From: Agaricus subrufescens | Taxonomy: Eukaryota; Basidiomycota; Agaricomycetes; Agaricales; Agaricaceae | NCBI GenBank assembly: GCA_029945375.1 | Contig: CM057061.1 | Location: 1,240,001 to 1,304,000 of the forward strand | Direction: 5' to 3' | Length of the DNA: 64,000 bases | Part shown: positions 11,043 through 22,983 of the stretch, in pieces | Position numbering within the stretch: position 1 is the first letter of the stretch | Layout: every line of letters starts with the position of its first letter | Notes under the pieces: model-generated | Seen by the model: the letters and a program-made list of their open reading frames with translations, nothing else | Told to the model about the DNA's origin: nothing | Databases searched by the model: none | Made by a program: the position numbers and the translations under genes

Positions 11043-13097
11043 CTAGCGTCGGCGGGGCTTCTTCTGGTGTGGTTGAGGACTATTCTCCTCCTCTGACACA
11101 TATGCCCAACGATCCTTAACAGGTACTCTACATAACATAAATGTTAGAGGTAATCTCTATAAAAAAGGGTGGGGCTTACTTTGGTCGAGAGCCTGACTTA
11201 CTAGTCAGGGGCTGTGGTTGCTTTGGCACTCGGGTGGAGCGGGTTGATGCCCGGACAGCCTCCAAGCCCCTTTTCCCACGTTTTTGACGTGTTTTCTCAT
11301 TTGCCACGGGTAATGATTGTGGCGAGTCAGTGGTGCTGTGAGGTGAGTGGAGGGGGACGACAAGTGCTTGAGCCGGTGTGGAGCAAGGGTCTGGGCCACC
11401 AGGTGGAACTGCAGCCGAGAAGGCCTGTTCTCGGGACATAGCGGGGCAGGACTCTGGCTGTGGAACACAAGACAAATGGAGGGAAGGCGGTGATAGTGGC
11501 TCAGTTTGATGGCCCTGGCTTTGTGGGGCTGTGCCCGAGTTGGGGTCATCAAGAGAAGTCGTCGTCAGCGCAGGGAGAGGAGCCTTGGGACTGTCACGGG
11601 AAGTATCTGAGCTCCTGTGATAAGAGGGAGAAGGGGGCTCCATTTGTTGAAACGGCAAGTTAATGTCTTGAGGCATGGCTGGTTCATTTCTAAATTTGAG
11701 GCAATCAGTGATTTAATTTGAGATGAAGAAACTCTCTCACATGGTTGTTTGCAACGGGGTGCTAATGAGAGGGGTCGTGGTAGTTTCCACAGGTGAACCT
11801 GGCGTATGAGCTGCCGGATCAGTGATAGCCGGTTCGCTTTCATGGCGAACATGATTAAAATTTCAATTCGGTAAGTAAATAATCTCACGTTGTTGGAAGC
11901 GTTACAGAGGGCCCCGTAATAGGTTCAACAGGGGCCGAAACATCATGATCTAGAGAAGTGAATAAGACGTGGTCGCTGATAACTACTTGAGGCTTACTGG
12001 GAAGGGCAACTTCCGCAATGACTGCGAAGTGGCCGCCCATACAGTTATCATAGCGCTCCATGAAAGGTCGGCAACGCGCAATGAAACCTCTGTCGTTGCT
12101 GACCATGAAACTGGATGCACAGTGAATATGATTCGGGTTAGGGGATATACGGCGGCTCACTTATTCTCCTGTATTTTATTTGAGGAGTCGCGATAGGCAA
12201 TGGCCATGAAACACACAGCATCGCCATACTGACTGCGCTCCCATCCTAGGAGCTCTCGTATGGCTTCGGTGACCCTGGAGCATAACTGACCTTGCGACCT
12301 GTATAGGTTATTGCGAATCAGATAGATACGATAATGGAGGTGGTACAAAGATACTTACGCGAGTATTTCTATTTTTGAGGGGGGAAGGAGTCGCCTCGCA
12401 ACCTCCTCGTCTTTCTGCGATTGAAACTCTTGGCGTTCATCACTGGACAACAAGTCAATTTTCTTCTTGACTGCCCGATTCCAGTGCCGTAGATAGTCGG
12501 GGGGGGTAGTTCCATCGGGTCTCCTTAATGACGCCTTGATTTCGTCTCTGTATTTTTCAATGACAAATTTTTTGATAGAAAGAAAATCATCCGAGGCATC
12601 AGCCTCGATCATCTCCGCGATTTGGTCTTCGTTAGCAACTGGTACTCGTCGAACAGACACCCCGTGCGTAGTACACTGGTTCTTGTACCAGTTCCTGATT
12701 TGCTATTCCAACGTATGAGTGTAAAATCCTGAGACTTAAGATACAGCATACCTTGTCCTCTACCGGCGTAGACATAGGCTTGTGATGGCGGAGCAGCATT
12801 ATCGATCCACATAATCATAATATAGGAGAGCACAGTAAAGTTTTAACATTGTTAGCTCGTGGCAATGACTCTCCAAACAATACATACCTTGCCATCTTCG
12901 TCCGTGATTCCGCGTTTGTCGCGGAAATGAGGAATAGCGATAGTATCGATCCATGTGGTGAGTTTAGTGTACGGGGACGACCCATTACGTGCGTCAATAG
13001 CACGACGTGCATCGAAACAATCATCAAGTAGTTCACGGAGTATAGTAGTCTCGGCAAAGGTAAGGGGCCGCGCACCACTTGAGTTGTGTCTGCCCAT
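11043..13097 (-). CDS. Transposon cargo: hypothetical Ser/Pro-rich basic protein
   Basis: I infer eight minus-strand exons from 13097 (ATG) down to a stop at 11043-11045. Exon 1 is 13097..12888, and later boundaries include 12359, 12298..12161 and 12110. All joins keep frame, for example ..VEDK/QIRNWYKNQ.. and ..QENN/FMVSNDRGF... The N-terminus (FAETTILRELLDDCFDARRA, HFRDKRGI, then RNWYKNQ) is helical and recalls basidiomycete transposon-associated proteins with an NWF/NWY-type motif. A lysine-rich helix follows (KKFVIEKYRDEIKASLRR). The C-terminal third is Ser/Thr/Pro-rich and ends in basic KKPRRR, suggesting a nuclear, possibly DNA-binding protein. I recognise no named domain. It lies inside the element, pointing toward the left end. 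Confidence 0.7.
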
Positions 13098-13742
13098 GCC
13101 AAGTTGTGCGCACGAGGCAAAAACGAATGAATGGATAGATGGGTTGGGTGGGGAAGAATGGGCGAATTCAGATCATGGACTGGGATATAGCGAAGAAGAC
13201 GGCGAGTTATTCTTACAACAGATCTTGAACATCGGACTACCGGATAGCAGCCCGAAGTCTGATCTCGACGAGATCTTGTACTGGGAGCCTACCACCGCCA
13301 ACCTGCTCCCGGTGCATCCGGTACTTCACGTTAGAAGGAAATATGAGTTTGAAATTTTTCTCGCGTTTCATGTATGCTCGAAGATCTCATATATCTAAGG
13401 GATCTGGTACTAATAACCCGACCGCCACTAATTGTTCCTGGTGTTGCTTTCCGCATGTCGGAGGTGTACATGAACCTTGATTTTTATTGAGTTGTTGATA
13501 TCGCTTTTCAAAATCTGATCTTTGCACGATCTCGATACGAAGCCTTGCTTGTTTTTGACCTCTTTGAGGGATGACGAAACCACAATTGAATATCAATTCG
13601 GAGTTTTCGAGAATTTGGCCGAGGCAAAAAAATTCGACTACTACTGCGGTTGCCTAATTAAGAAACAAAGATTCCAAATAGGGAACTCGAGCCTGCCACG
13701 CTGTCCCCCTGCTCCCCTCCCTCCTTCTCCGCTTCTCCCGAA
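13098..13742. other. Gap between divergent/tandem cargo genes
   Basis: No gene is supported. The stretch should hold the promoter of the minus-strand gene that starts at 13097 and the 3' end of the gene at 13743-14181. Open frames here show no splice logic or recognisable motif. Confidence 0.4.
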
Positions 13743-14181
13743 TCAAGCGGCCTTAGCTATCTGATCTGCAACCGGGCTTTCTTTCCTCGGTCCCGGCCCC
13801 GAGGTTGTCCTTGGCTTTGGCTTCAGAGATTGACGTGTTTGAATTAGGGTCTGAAATTCCGTGTTGTTCTTGAGAAGCTCCTGGATGTGAATAGTCTGTC
13901 GCGCGAAGTAGACACAATCACACCGTCGACACTATTGGAACGGGATTAACGATTGACGACGGGAAATTGTAACTACTCACGAATGAGAACCATCTACCAG
14001 CATTGCGTAGACTGGGATCAGTCTGGCTGGTACAAAGCTTCTTGGATTTCAACGAATGCTTGGGACACAGGGAAGCAACAGGTGGAGGGCCAGCTTGTTT
14101 TCGAAGGAATTTGAGAATTTTTGCCTCGTTCTCCCTTCGAAGAACGGTGATACTTTCCCGAGTTGATGTTGAGGATTGCAT
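13743..14181 (-). CDS. Transposon cargo: small GRF-like zinc-finger protein
   Basis: Two minus-strand exons, 14181..13981 and 13931..13743, are joined in phase 0 across intron gtgagt..aatag; the product is 129 aa. After a helical N-terminus (TVLRRENEAKILKFLRK) comes a cysteine/histidine cluster: LCPKHSLKSKKLC, then NAGRWFSFCRRCDCVYFAR. A spaced CxxxH / C / G-R-W-F-x-x-C-x-x-C pattern with aromatic residues resembles the GRF-type zinc finger, a small nucleic-acid-binding module with the core G-R-F and C-x-x-C. The C-terminus is basic (QSLKPKPRTTSGPGPRK). The start codon is a guess, as an upstream exon is possible. It may bind the element's own DNA or single-stranded intermediates; this is inferred only from the finger type and location. 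Confidence 0.6.
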
Positions 14182-14487
14182 CGGGTTGGAGTTGGAACTT
14201 CATGCAACAGTTGATTGATATAAGTTACCAAAGACCTTCACTTGTACTAGTCTTTTTCTGTTCAATTATGCAGACCTCGGTGCGCAAAGTTCGATCTGTC
14301 GTTGATCATTTTGAAGAAAATTTTATATTCAGGGTCGGCGGAGATCTCATTCTCATGAAAGTGAGAATAATAATATCATAATCATAATCATAATTCAAAA
14401 TTGGTCAATAATACAATTCATCTATTAAAGGTCCTTTGCATAGCATTCTGTTTCCAAGACATGCAACTCATTCTTCTAGGAGGCGAA
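14182..14487. other. Intergenic between divergent cargo genes
   Basis: About 300 bases separate the minus-strand zinc-finger gene from the plus-strand gene at 14488. This should be a shared divergent promoter region; it includes a direct repeat of CATAAT around 14374-14392. No gene is seen. Confidence 0.4.
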
Positions 14488-15416
14488 ATGGCGCCCCCAG
14501 TTCGCCGCTGCAATTCCATCTTCGCGATCGAGGAATATCTGACCACTCTCACAGTCGAAGATATGACTCCTCTCCCAAGCGACGACGACGTCTCTTCTAT
14601 CTCTGCCGCCTCTTCTATTCCTTCTCCTAGCTCTTCCCCCGATCTCCCTGACATTGGAGAACTCTTGGATTTCCACAAGCAGTTGCGGTTGGCCAGAGAG
14701 GGTGGTCGCTCGTCCCTTCCCAAGTCTTCGCTTCCCTCCTCTCCAGTTCCCGACGAGGATATATCTATGGACGAAGACCCTCCTCTGGGTCGTGTTTACC
14801 TATATCATAAGGTCAGTTTTAATACCGACTTGTTCAATCATCCACTCACGTATGTTTTCAATAGGCCGGAGAGGATGCAATCCTTTTCGAGATACCCTCA
14901 ACGGATGGCTTTTTCTCGCTTCTGAACTGTAGGGCATTTGTCAACCAAAGCCAAATCATTATGCGCTCCCTCGAGGTATACGACGTCATGATGGGAGACT
15001 TCCTCCCTCTACCCCCGTTTGCCTATTGGAGGCAATACTCGCGAAGCTTTCATTTGATTGTGAGGGAGCGGGGGATGGACGATAAGCATTGTCCAGGACT
15101 GGATATTCTTATCAACGACATTGATGATCCCGTTGACATCATGTCAAGGGATCCGATTTGTCGGGAAATATGGCTCCTCCACAACCCGAAGACCCCTCCT
15201 TCCACTCAAGTTCCGTTGCCTAATTCCTCCCCGGAAAATCCTCTTCATATTCCCACTTACACCGAGCAAGCTATTCAGACTATGAGTGTAGGAGAGAAGC
15301 GCAAGCGCGATACTTTTGACGAGGAAATCCCTGGCCCCCCAGCGAAGATTTTGAAAACGGTTGGGAGGGGTAGTGGTAGCTCTATTGATGACCCAATCAT
15401 CGTTTTGGATGATTGA
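14488..15416 (+). CDS. Transposon cargo: hypothetical protein with C-terminal NLS and acidic tail
   Basis: Two exons, 14488..14811 and 14865..15416, intron gtcagt..aatag, phase 0; 291 aa. The ATG at 14488 (gaaATGG context) is preferred over in-frame ATGs upstream at 14401 and 14461. The N-terminal third is Ser/Pro/Asp-rich, the middle is a folded-looking segment with many aromatics (LPPFAYWRQYSRSFHLIV), and the C-terminus has a basic cluster (GEKRKRDTFDEE) likely to be a nuclear localisation signal, followed by SSIDDPIIVLDD, which resembles a SUMO-interacting-type hydrophobic/acidic patch. I recognise no domain. Its position inside the KDZ element suggests a role in, or dependence on, transposition. 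Confidence 0.65.
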
Positions 15417-17106
15417 GATATTAGTCTAGTTTACTTGCTTCAATATTAGGTACTTCTTGCTATATAAGTCTATCTCTTATGTCCGCCGAAGTTTGCAGTC
15501 GTGTTAAATTTGAAAGCACCACATTCAAGTTTATTTACATGATAACAAAAGACTCTATTGTATTGTTTAATAATACTCTAGAGAGACAAGAGGTTATCAC
15601 TATCGAACGTATTCAGAGTTAGATGAGAGGATTGTCTGTCCAGTTCAAGGAAAACAGAGGGCCTCATACGTGAGAGTCGTGCAACCTCAGTATCCCCATA
15701 CATAGAGCCTTTCCGATTTGAGCGTTTGCGCGAGAAACCTTGAGGACAGAAGGTTGATTACGATGAAGCCGAGGCAGAGACCTGTCAAAATTAGTCAGGG
15801 TAAGATTAGAAATGGAACGAATTATACTCATTATCAAATGATCCTCTACTACTGTTAGAGTATCCCCATGTGTAATATATGGCGGTTTGAGCATTCCGAA
15901 AATCGAGATGGATGTAGTAACAATGGCGGTAAGCAGGAGAATTGAAGCGCCACGCCGACAAACGACTAGACATATTAAGATAGGGAGTGGTAACGAAAAA
16001 ACTTGAAGCGACAGGTTGACTAACGACTAGACGCATGGAGTTGATTCGAATGAGCTCTCTCAATTCCAAAGAGGAAATGAAAAATTTACCATATGACTCA
16101 ACTTATTGAGATCTCAATTCTAATCAATGAAAATTGTCTGCCACCAGTACAACAAGAGTCTTCGTCGCGAGCCTCGCTTTCAATCGCCGTCCGATCAAAA
16201 AACTATACTGATTGAGGCGAATCAAATCAGCTCTCTGAATTCCGATTAGTAAATAAAAAAAACACTTACCAAATGACGACACGTACCGAAGTGTCAATTC
16301 TTACAAGTGACTCACAAGACTTCACGGCCGTGAGGCTCCCTGGATTGACATGCCCGAAGAGCGGGCTGGTAAGGATTATTCATCGTCGCGTTGTAGACAT
16401 CAGCGTAGGGACATCCGATCCCTGTTCGGCCATATTGTATCTATTTCCATTGTTTAGGCATGGGGAATATTATAATATTAGTTGTCCTAACCGTTCACTT
16501 ATTCTAGGTATATACGCCTTAAATTGTAAGGTGCTGCTCGACAAGTACATGGTGGTGCGAAAGAGAAATGCGCCTCGTCGAGGCCCGGGATATCAGCGTT
16601 GGAAGGTTTACGGCCGGTTGAAGTTCGTCACGTGCCTAGCGTTCGAATATCAACCGGCATTGAACTTTGTCGGAGCTTGAATATTTTACGAATTGAGCGA
16701 ATATGTAGGCATTGTGTGGGAACTCTCCTTTGATGCGTCGGATCTTCAATGTGTGGGAACTAAAATGTGATCGATCATCGGGGGTCGGCCTAATCACAGC
16801 TCACATGTGAATATAAAACACGTGATGGAATTGAGCGCGCCCTAAACCTACCAATGCAGAATACCCGCACTTCCGCGTGACTGCATCTCTTTCTTCTACG
16901 CCCATCACCAGAGGATTGAGTTACTTATTTCGAGTAGCTAGTAGTTATAGCCGCTTAAATAATTATTTATAGTCATTTTCTGGTATGTGAATCCCCAACC
17001 GACAACATTGAAAAGCTTTTAAGCATAGTGAGCAGCTTAAACACACAAAAGCCCCTCATCAATGGTATGCGGGCTCTATCGATCGCGTTGGGCAGACGGC
17101 TTACAG
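15417..17106. other. Intra-transposon non-coding stretch with a degenerate duplication
   Basis: No gene is convincingly supported. Two segments read on the minus strand, about 16284-16200 and about 16095-16025, resemble each other (ATTTGGTAAG..GAGAGCTGATT versus ATATGGTAAA..GAGAGCTCATT), as if a block of about 190 bases had been duplicated and then drifted. An isolated 135-codon plus-strand frame at 16273-16680 has no recognisable motif, and I do not call it. The end should contain the promoter and unresolved 5' exon of the Spt5-like gene. Confidence 0.4.
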
Positions 17107-19524
17107 AGTCTCGACTTTAAAGCCAACGCCAGAACTATCGCGGTACATAGACGTCGAGGCAGTCGAGCACGATGGTGAAGAGACAAGCGACGAAGAAGAC
17201 GACGATTGTAAGTGTCTATGCATGCAACGTCAAAACTTGACTATATATACCTTGTAGGTGGTGGTTTCATTGTACTCACTGACGAGGACGAAGAAGAGTC
17301 TCAAGATGCTACCGGCGTAAATCATCGATTAGGTTTACAAGAGGAGGTTAATACAGCTGGAGATTTTTTCACTTCGTTGGCCGAAAAATATACACGACCT
17401 TCTGAACCTCGTGTTCCTACAGACACTTCAGCAGATGGGAGTAGACTTCACCGGCAAGACGATTGGGAAACTTGGGAGGTACCTGTCAACGTAAGTGCAG
17501 CTATTCGACCTCAGTATGTTATCTCATATAAACAAGGTTGGATCCGAATCTAAATGCGTGCTTCGCATATATCAGCGATGCACTCAAGGCATGTACGCCC
17601 ACATGATACCACCTCGCAGTATATACGCTCCTGTTGGAATAATTGGAAGGGTCTTTGTGGAGGCTAAACGACTAGCAGACGTCTACACTATTTGTAGAGG
17701 GATGTCTGGTGTCAGGTGGTGGGAGGGTAGGAAGATCGATAATCTCGAAGCTATGAGGCTTCTTCAACGGCAAATGTCTCCATTTCAACCAGAGCAGAAC
17801 GGCTGGATCCGTCTCAAGAAACGACCCTACACCCGCGATGTCGCCATCATCCGGCGCGTTCTACCTAAAGGCAGACTGGAAGTCATCGTGGTGCCTCGTA
17901 TACCTTCCTCACTGAAGAGGGCTTCGCAAGATCAAGGCCCCAAAGTCAGAAGGCAGACAAAACCTTCCGCTCAGCTGGTTGATTTGAAGGCTTTTGCCAG
18001 GTCAGGCCGCCATCTATGCGTTGAGGGTACTGGCACCCTAACAACTTACCGTTACCGCCAACGCGTCTTTGATTCTTCTGGGTACCTTCTTCTTACTCTC
18101 ACACCTAATGACTATTACCATGTCGAAGTATTTCCAACCGTTGCTCAAGTCAGGCTCTTTGCCAACAGTGTCTCGGTCTCCGCCGCCGCAAAATTGAAGG
18201 CTTTTCGTTGCGCCGAGAGCCGCCAACTTCACCTAGGTGACAAGGTTGCTATTGTTGCTTCAGAACACGCTGGTCGAGTTGGTGAGATCGACGCCGTTCT
18301 TGATACTTATGTCTATGTACACCTTAGCGACCGCTCGAGCTCTGACCTGCCTGAATCAATTCAGATTCCCATTGGTTTTGTGCGTCGCCACTTCAAAATC
18401 GGAGACAATGTTCGGGTCAAGACCGGCGAATCCGCAGGGTATACGGGATACATTGTGAAACTCGACGACCAATTAGATCAAATGATTATTTGCAACTCTA
18501 GTGCTGTGGTATGTCATTACACTTTAAACAACTGTCATTAGCTCAGAATTAGTTCAGCATCTGACTATTCCGTATATTCATGTCGAGTTTGATTCCAATT
18601 TCCAGCTTGCATACCACCCTCCAAATCCCAATATTATTCACATTCCTCATCATGCTTATGTAGTGTTCCTCAATCTCCCTGTCGTTGTTCTAAAGGGGCC
18701 CCTCAAAGGCCGGTCCGGAGTGATCAAAACGGTGAACAGTAAAGGCGAAGCTCAGGTCGAACTCCGGGGTTCTCATCATTATAGCCATCGCCTCCAAGAA
18801 CTTAATCTTCGCGCACTGGCGTTTGAGATGTAAAGTTCAATTTCAATTAGCCCCTTTGTTTTTTTTTGTTTGACACACGTGTTCAGGGAAGTTTGTAAGT
18901 GGTTCGAGATCAAGGGCACCGATACCACCCTACATCGGGTTGACGGCATTCCGGACAATTGTTCGATACTCCAAGAAGTCGATGTCAATGTCAATCAGCG
19001 ATCTCGGACCCCCCCTCCCGAAAATGAGACTGCAGAGCCTGGTCCTTTTGGTATAACCCCTGAAGATAGGGTAGAGGCCGCTTCTTCTGCTATCCGTAAG
19101 TGGCGCCTCTTAGTAACCTAATAAATTACTGATGTATTGTGTAGCACCTGACTTCTGGCTCGCAAGGCTCAAGTATAGAGATTCATTTGGCACTCTCCAA
19201 ATCACGGTCCGAAGTGGCGGGCATTTCGATGACGGCAAGTGGGACAATCAAATAGGAAACTATAAAGGATTTGATGGACCGAACGTTTCGGTATCTTTCG
19301 ATGGTAAAAATCAGATCCTTGTGCCTTATGTATATGCACAGCCCACCTGTCCCCGTAAGAAGCATGATTACGTGCATTGTCTCGCGGAAGGCCAATATTT
19401 TGGTACTCGTTACGTTGTTTGGGAATATGGAGTTTATGAATGTCTCGTTACTTATCACCGGGGTGGACACAAGGGAAAAGTAACAAGAAGGGTAGCTACT
19501 CTTGATTTGGCTCTCGCATCTTGA
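17107..19524 (+). CDS. Transposon cargo: Spt5-like NGN/KOW protein (5' end unresolved)
   Basis: Six joined exons: 17107..17207, 17258..17490, 17537..18508, 18606..18829, 18887..19095, 19145..19524 (about 706 codons visible). The order matches Spt5, the eukaryotic NusG homologue and transcription elongation factor of RNA polymerase II. There is an acidic N-terminus (RYIDVEAVEHD, then an Asp/Glu run), an NGN domain (GIIGRVFVEAKRLADV, with downstream GVRWWEG), and at least three KOW motifs (LGDKVAIVASEHAGRVGEI, IGDNVRVKTGESAGYTGYI, VVVLKGPLKGRSGVIKTV). It is shorter than a host Spt5 and lacks the C-terminal repeat tail. No in-frame ATG exists between a stop near 17011 and the first exon shown, so a first exon is missing from this model, or the gene is 5' damaged. 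It ends 103 bases before the transposase start. A role in controlling transcription of the element is inference. Confidence 0.72.
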
Positions 19525-19627
19525 TCAGCATGTTAGTTTCTACCGTTGAATTCGTTCTTTATTTGTACCATTCTCAATGCAAATATGGGCAATCGTCGTA
19601 CAACGCATCTTAATCCCATCTAACTCG

Positions 19628-22600
19628 ATGCCGGGTGTGAAGCGTAAACGAACAAACCTGAAACCAGGAATTGTTCCTCTCAAGATTGCGGAACCTTTAC
19701 CATCGGCAAAAATGTTGAGGACTTGGTTTCAAGAGCTTGCGTCAACCACCAACACGAATAAAACTAAATCCATAACAATGATCGACACGTCATCCAACGA
19801 AGTAGTGGAGTTCCCGAAGACACAAGTTGGTCTTCATCTGTACTCTAAGCTATTGACTAATTAGTCTTTCTAGGGAGCGTCGTCAAGGATGGAACCTTTT
19901 ACATCCGAAGTACTAAAGGAAATCCAAACAGAAATTTTATCGCTCGAAGTCGATGAAGCGGTATACAAGCCCTGTCCTACATGTGTTACCTCCTCACAGG
20001 ATCAAGTCGATGGTAATCTCGCCGGTAGCGAGCGGAAGCCTATCTACCGTTGTCTGGAGTGTTTCACTCATACACCTGCCTGCTCTAGCTGTATGGTAAA
20101 ATTTCATCGCGACCAGCCATTTCATCGTATCCAAAGATGGACAGGCCATTACTTTGAGAAGGCATCATTAAACGATCTAGGATATGTCTTACATCTGGGC
20201 CATCGAGGCAATCGTTGTCCCCGTAACGACGGCAGCCCCAATAACTTTACTGTAGTACATACAAACGGAACTCACGACCGCAGAGTTCTCTACTGTCACT
20301 GCGAGGCTTTTCAGCGTCGGCAAGACAAAGCCTTACAACTTATACGACACCAACTTTTCCCTCCAACCCTTGACCTTCCGCAGACAGTATTTACGTTTGC
20401 GGTCCTTGACGATTTTGACCGACATTCGCTCAATGCAAAGTCGTCAAATTATGATTACTGCAAAGCTCTCAACGACTATAATGACGCAGCGTTTCCTGAG
20501 AAAACATATGTAAGTTCATACCGTCGTATCCTTTCATCAGTTACTTACTTTGTAACAGCACCGCTATAAAGAATTCCAGTTCGTAATGCGCCTCTGGCGT
20601 TACTTGATGCTGCGTCGCCGTTCGGGCCAAGACTTTAACATCGACAATGTACTATCGCATAGACGGCCTGGATGTCTTGGCTTGAGATGCCCTGCGTGTC
20701 CCGAAATCGGGTTCAACGTCGAGGGTGAAGCTATCGATTTGGCTCAAGATGACGACTTGTAAGTGTTATTCTCAAGACGCAGGATGTTGCTACTGAATAA
20801 AATCTATACAGGCACAAGTATACACTTTTTTTATCGGCTGATGGGAATTTTCGTCTTCAGAGGAAGAAGAAGCGCCATGACCACATAGACAAACCACTTA
20901 ACGCGGGAAACGGCTATTTTGTTGAAGAGAGTAAATATCAGCATTACATCACGTCTCTGAGGAATGAAGTCGACGTATGTATCCTATATGATCTGCTGAA
21001 TACGGACCGACTTTAATTTATCCTTAAAGACCTCTCTTTGTGCTAACTTAAAGGCCGTCAGGCAGCAAGATCGGTCAAAGTTCAAGGATGCTGAGATATC
21101 GGGCGTCATTGCGATACAGTGCGCTCGACATGGATTCTATTTGCCGCAAGGCGTAGCCGATCTTGAAAAAGGAGAAGCGTAAGTCTTTTACTCCTCATTT
21201 TTGCCATTTTTTTGATCACAAGTCGAAGCTACATCAAGACTGACTATGCGCTAATGCATGCCCTTGGGCCAGAAGGATTCAAACAACGATGGATATCACT
21301 CAGTTATGACATATGGTGCCAGTATCATAAAAACTTGTCTAAGCGCATAACCGCTAATCTACCTGACTTTGTGCCTTTGCTCAAGCATATTCGCGGCTCT
21401 GTGCCGAAAATGCATATAAACGGTCACAACGCCGACTGCCAGATTAATCACTCATTTGTCTATGAGCCCCATTCTGGCATGACACACGGCGAAGCAATTG
21501 AAAGTGCCTGGTCTGAACAGAATCATGCCGCCTCCTTCACGAAAGAGCAAAATCCGGGACATCGGCAAGAGACGTTGGATACTTTCAACGGCCACTATAA
21601 CTTTGGCAAGTTACGCCAACTATGTGAGTTACTACGTCACTACTCCTTCTCACTAGTGATATCGTTTCCAGCATCCGACCTATCATTGCGTCGTCGTCGA
21701 ACAGAAAAGTCATACGCAGCAAAAAAAGAAGCCTTCGATACGCTGACCTCCTCTATATCTACCAAGCTGCTTGTATCATGGAGAGCAAACGAAACTCAGT
21801 CCTCTAAGTTAGAATTATATCAGGTACAGGGAAAGGGTATGTAAACTGCATCCTATCTCGAAACCTCGTATTAACACATGACAGTGCCTACGCGACCACA
21901 AACAACTTCGTTAACGCATGGGCGAGAAGATAGCGTGTTGCCCTCCAGACTTGTTGAATTCATTCGGCACGGACTTGAGATAGAGGCTTTACAGTACGCC
22001 CCTACTTTTATATAGAGTTCAGTTTATAATTCCCCTCTAGAGTGATTCACCAAGCAGGAGATTCGAACCAGGATGCCACTTATACCCACTTGATCGATCT
22101 CCTCAAGTTGTGGAGAGCCGAACAACGCGAGCTTTTCCCTCTCTTCCACAAACAATTACATATAGATGACGAAGCACCTCAATCAACCAACCTCTGGTTA
22201 CCGTCATCTTTCACCTCTCTCGAGCGTGAGAAGTATAATCTCATAAAAGTTACAGAGATAGAGGTGGCCCTTCGGCGAGACCACGCGTTCGAAATACTCT
22301 CTGACTTGAGAGATACGATTCACGAATTAAACCATGTTATGACAGAGAAACGGGCTAACCGTAGTAGTCAAAGTCTGGCTACACGGTCACAAAGTATTGT
22401 TGCTGATATTCGTCACCACATGCTTGACCTGAGGGAGAAGTATTGCCATTGTTTCACAATCCTGAAACTCTTGGGTCCTAAAGCTACAGACGGATTTCAA
22501 GACCTAGATACGGACCAGTTATGGGGAAAGAACGTTTTTATTCCCCATACAACTGGTGACTCAAGTCGACAGAATCCCTGGTTCTGGTCAATAGGACGAC

Positions 22601-22983
22601 CAGAGGGTCTGTCTCATGATGATTGGTTGATAGAAGGTATGCTTCTACCTCGACCCATGCTCTATTACTATTGATGCATTTGTTAGTGGAACGTGTACGG
22701 TGGTATCGCGAAAAGGCTACTGTGGATAGGCTTCGGGAAGAATTAGAGATATTAGAAGAGGAATTTCGCCGCACTCATAAGTCTTTCGAGAGAATGAATG
22801 AGGTTTGGCAGGAACTGGCTATTCTGAATAAGGGTATAGAGGGGTATTCTGCCTATGCTTGGCGGCAGGCAAACATGTACTCAAGATACGCCGCTGAGTG
22901 TCGGTCAGAATGGAAGGTGTGAGTTACTGTCATCTCAATTTGGTCTACAAACAGTTTATTAACTTCTCGTTGTATTCAGGTAG
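19628..22983 (+). CDS. KDZ-superfamily transposase with CxC2 cysteine cluster
   Basis: Eleven exons: 19628..19825, 19874..20509, 20559..20758, 20812..20974, 21054..21178, 21223..21623, 21672..21836, 21885..21993, 22041..22636, 22687..22918, 22980..22983; 942 aa with every join in phase. Around residues 105-170 is the CxC2 cluster characteristic of fungal KDZ transposases (CPTCVTS, CLECFTHTPACSSCM, then HRDQPFHRIQRWTGHYF). A further CLGLRCPACPEIGFN motif follows. The RNase-H-like core is visible as LSADGNFRLQRK (first Asp), CARHGFYLPQGVADLEKGE, SLSYDIWCQYHKNL (second Asp) and GEAIESAWSEQN (Glu), followed by a long helical tail. The ATG at 19628 opens with a basic stretch (GVKRKRTNLK). A weaker alternative final splice would add about 50 residues. 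There are no frameshifts or stops, so it is potentially functional. Transposition at the flanking inverted repeats is its expected role. Confidence 0.9.

Noticed and set aside
16273..16680. 135-codon plus-strand frame inside the transposon
   Set aside because: No motif, no splice partners, and it overlaps the degenerate duplicated segment; treated as chance.
17107..19524. Spt5-like gene as the host's own SPT5
   Set aside because: It is shorter than expected for Spt5, lacks a C-terminal repeat tail, and sits between the ends of the transposon next to the transposase.
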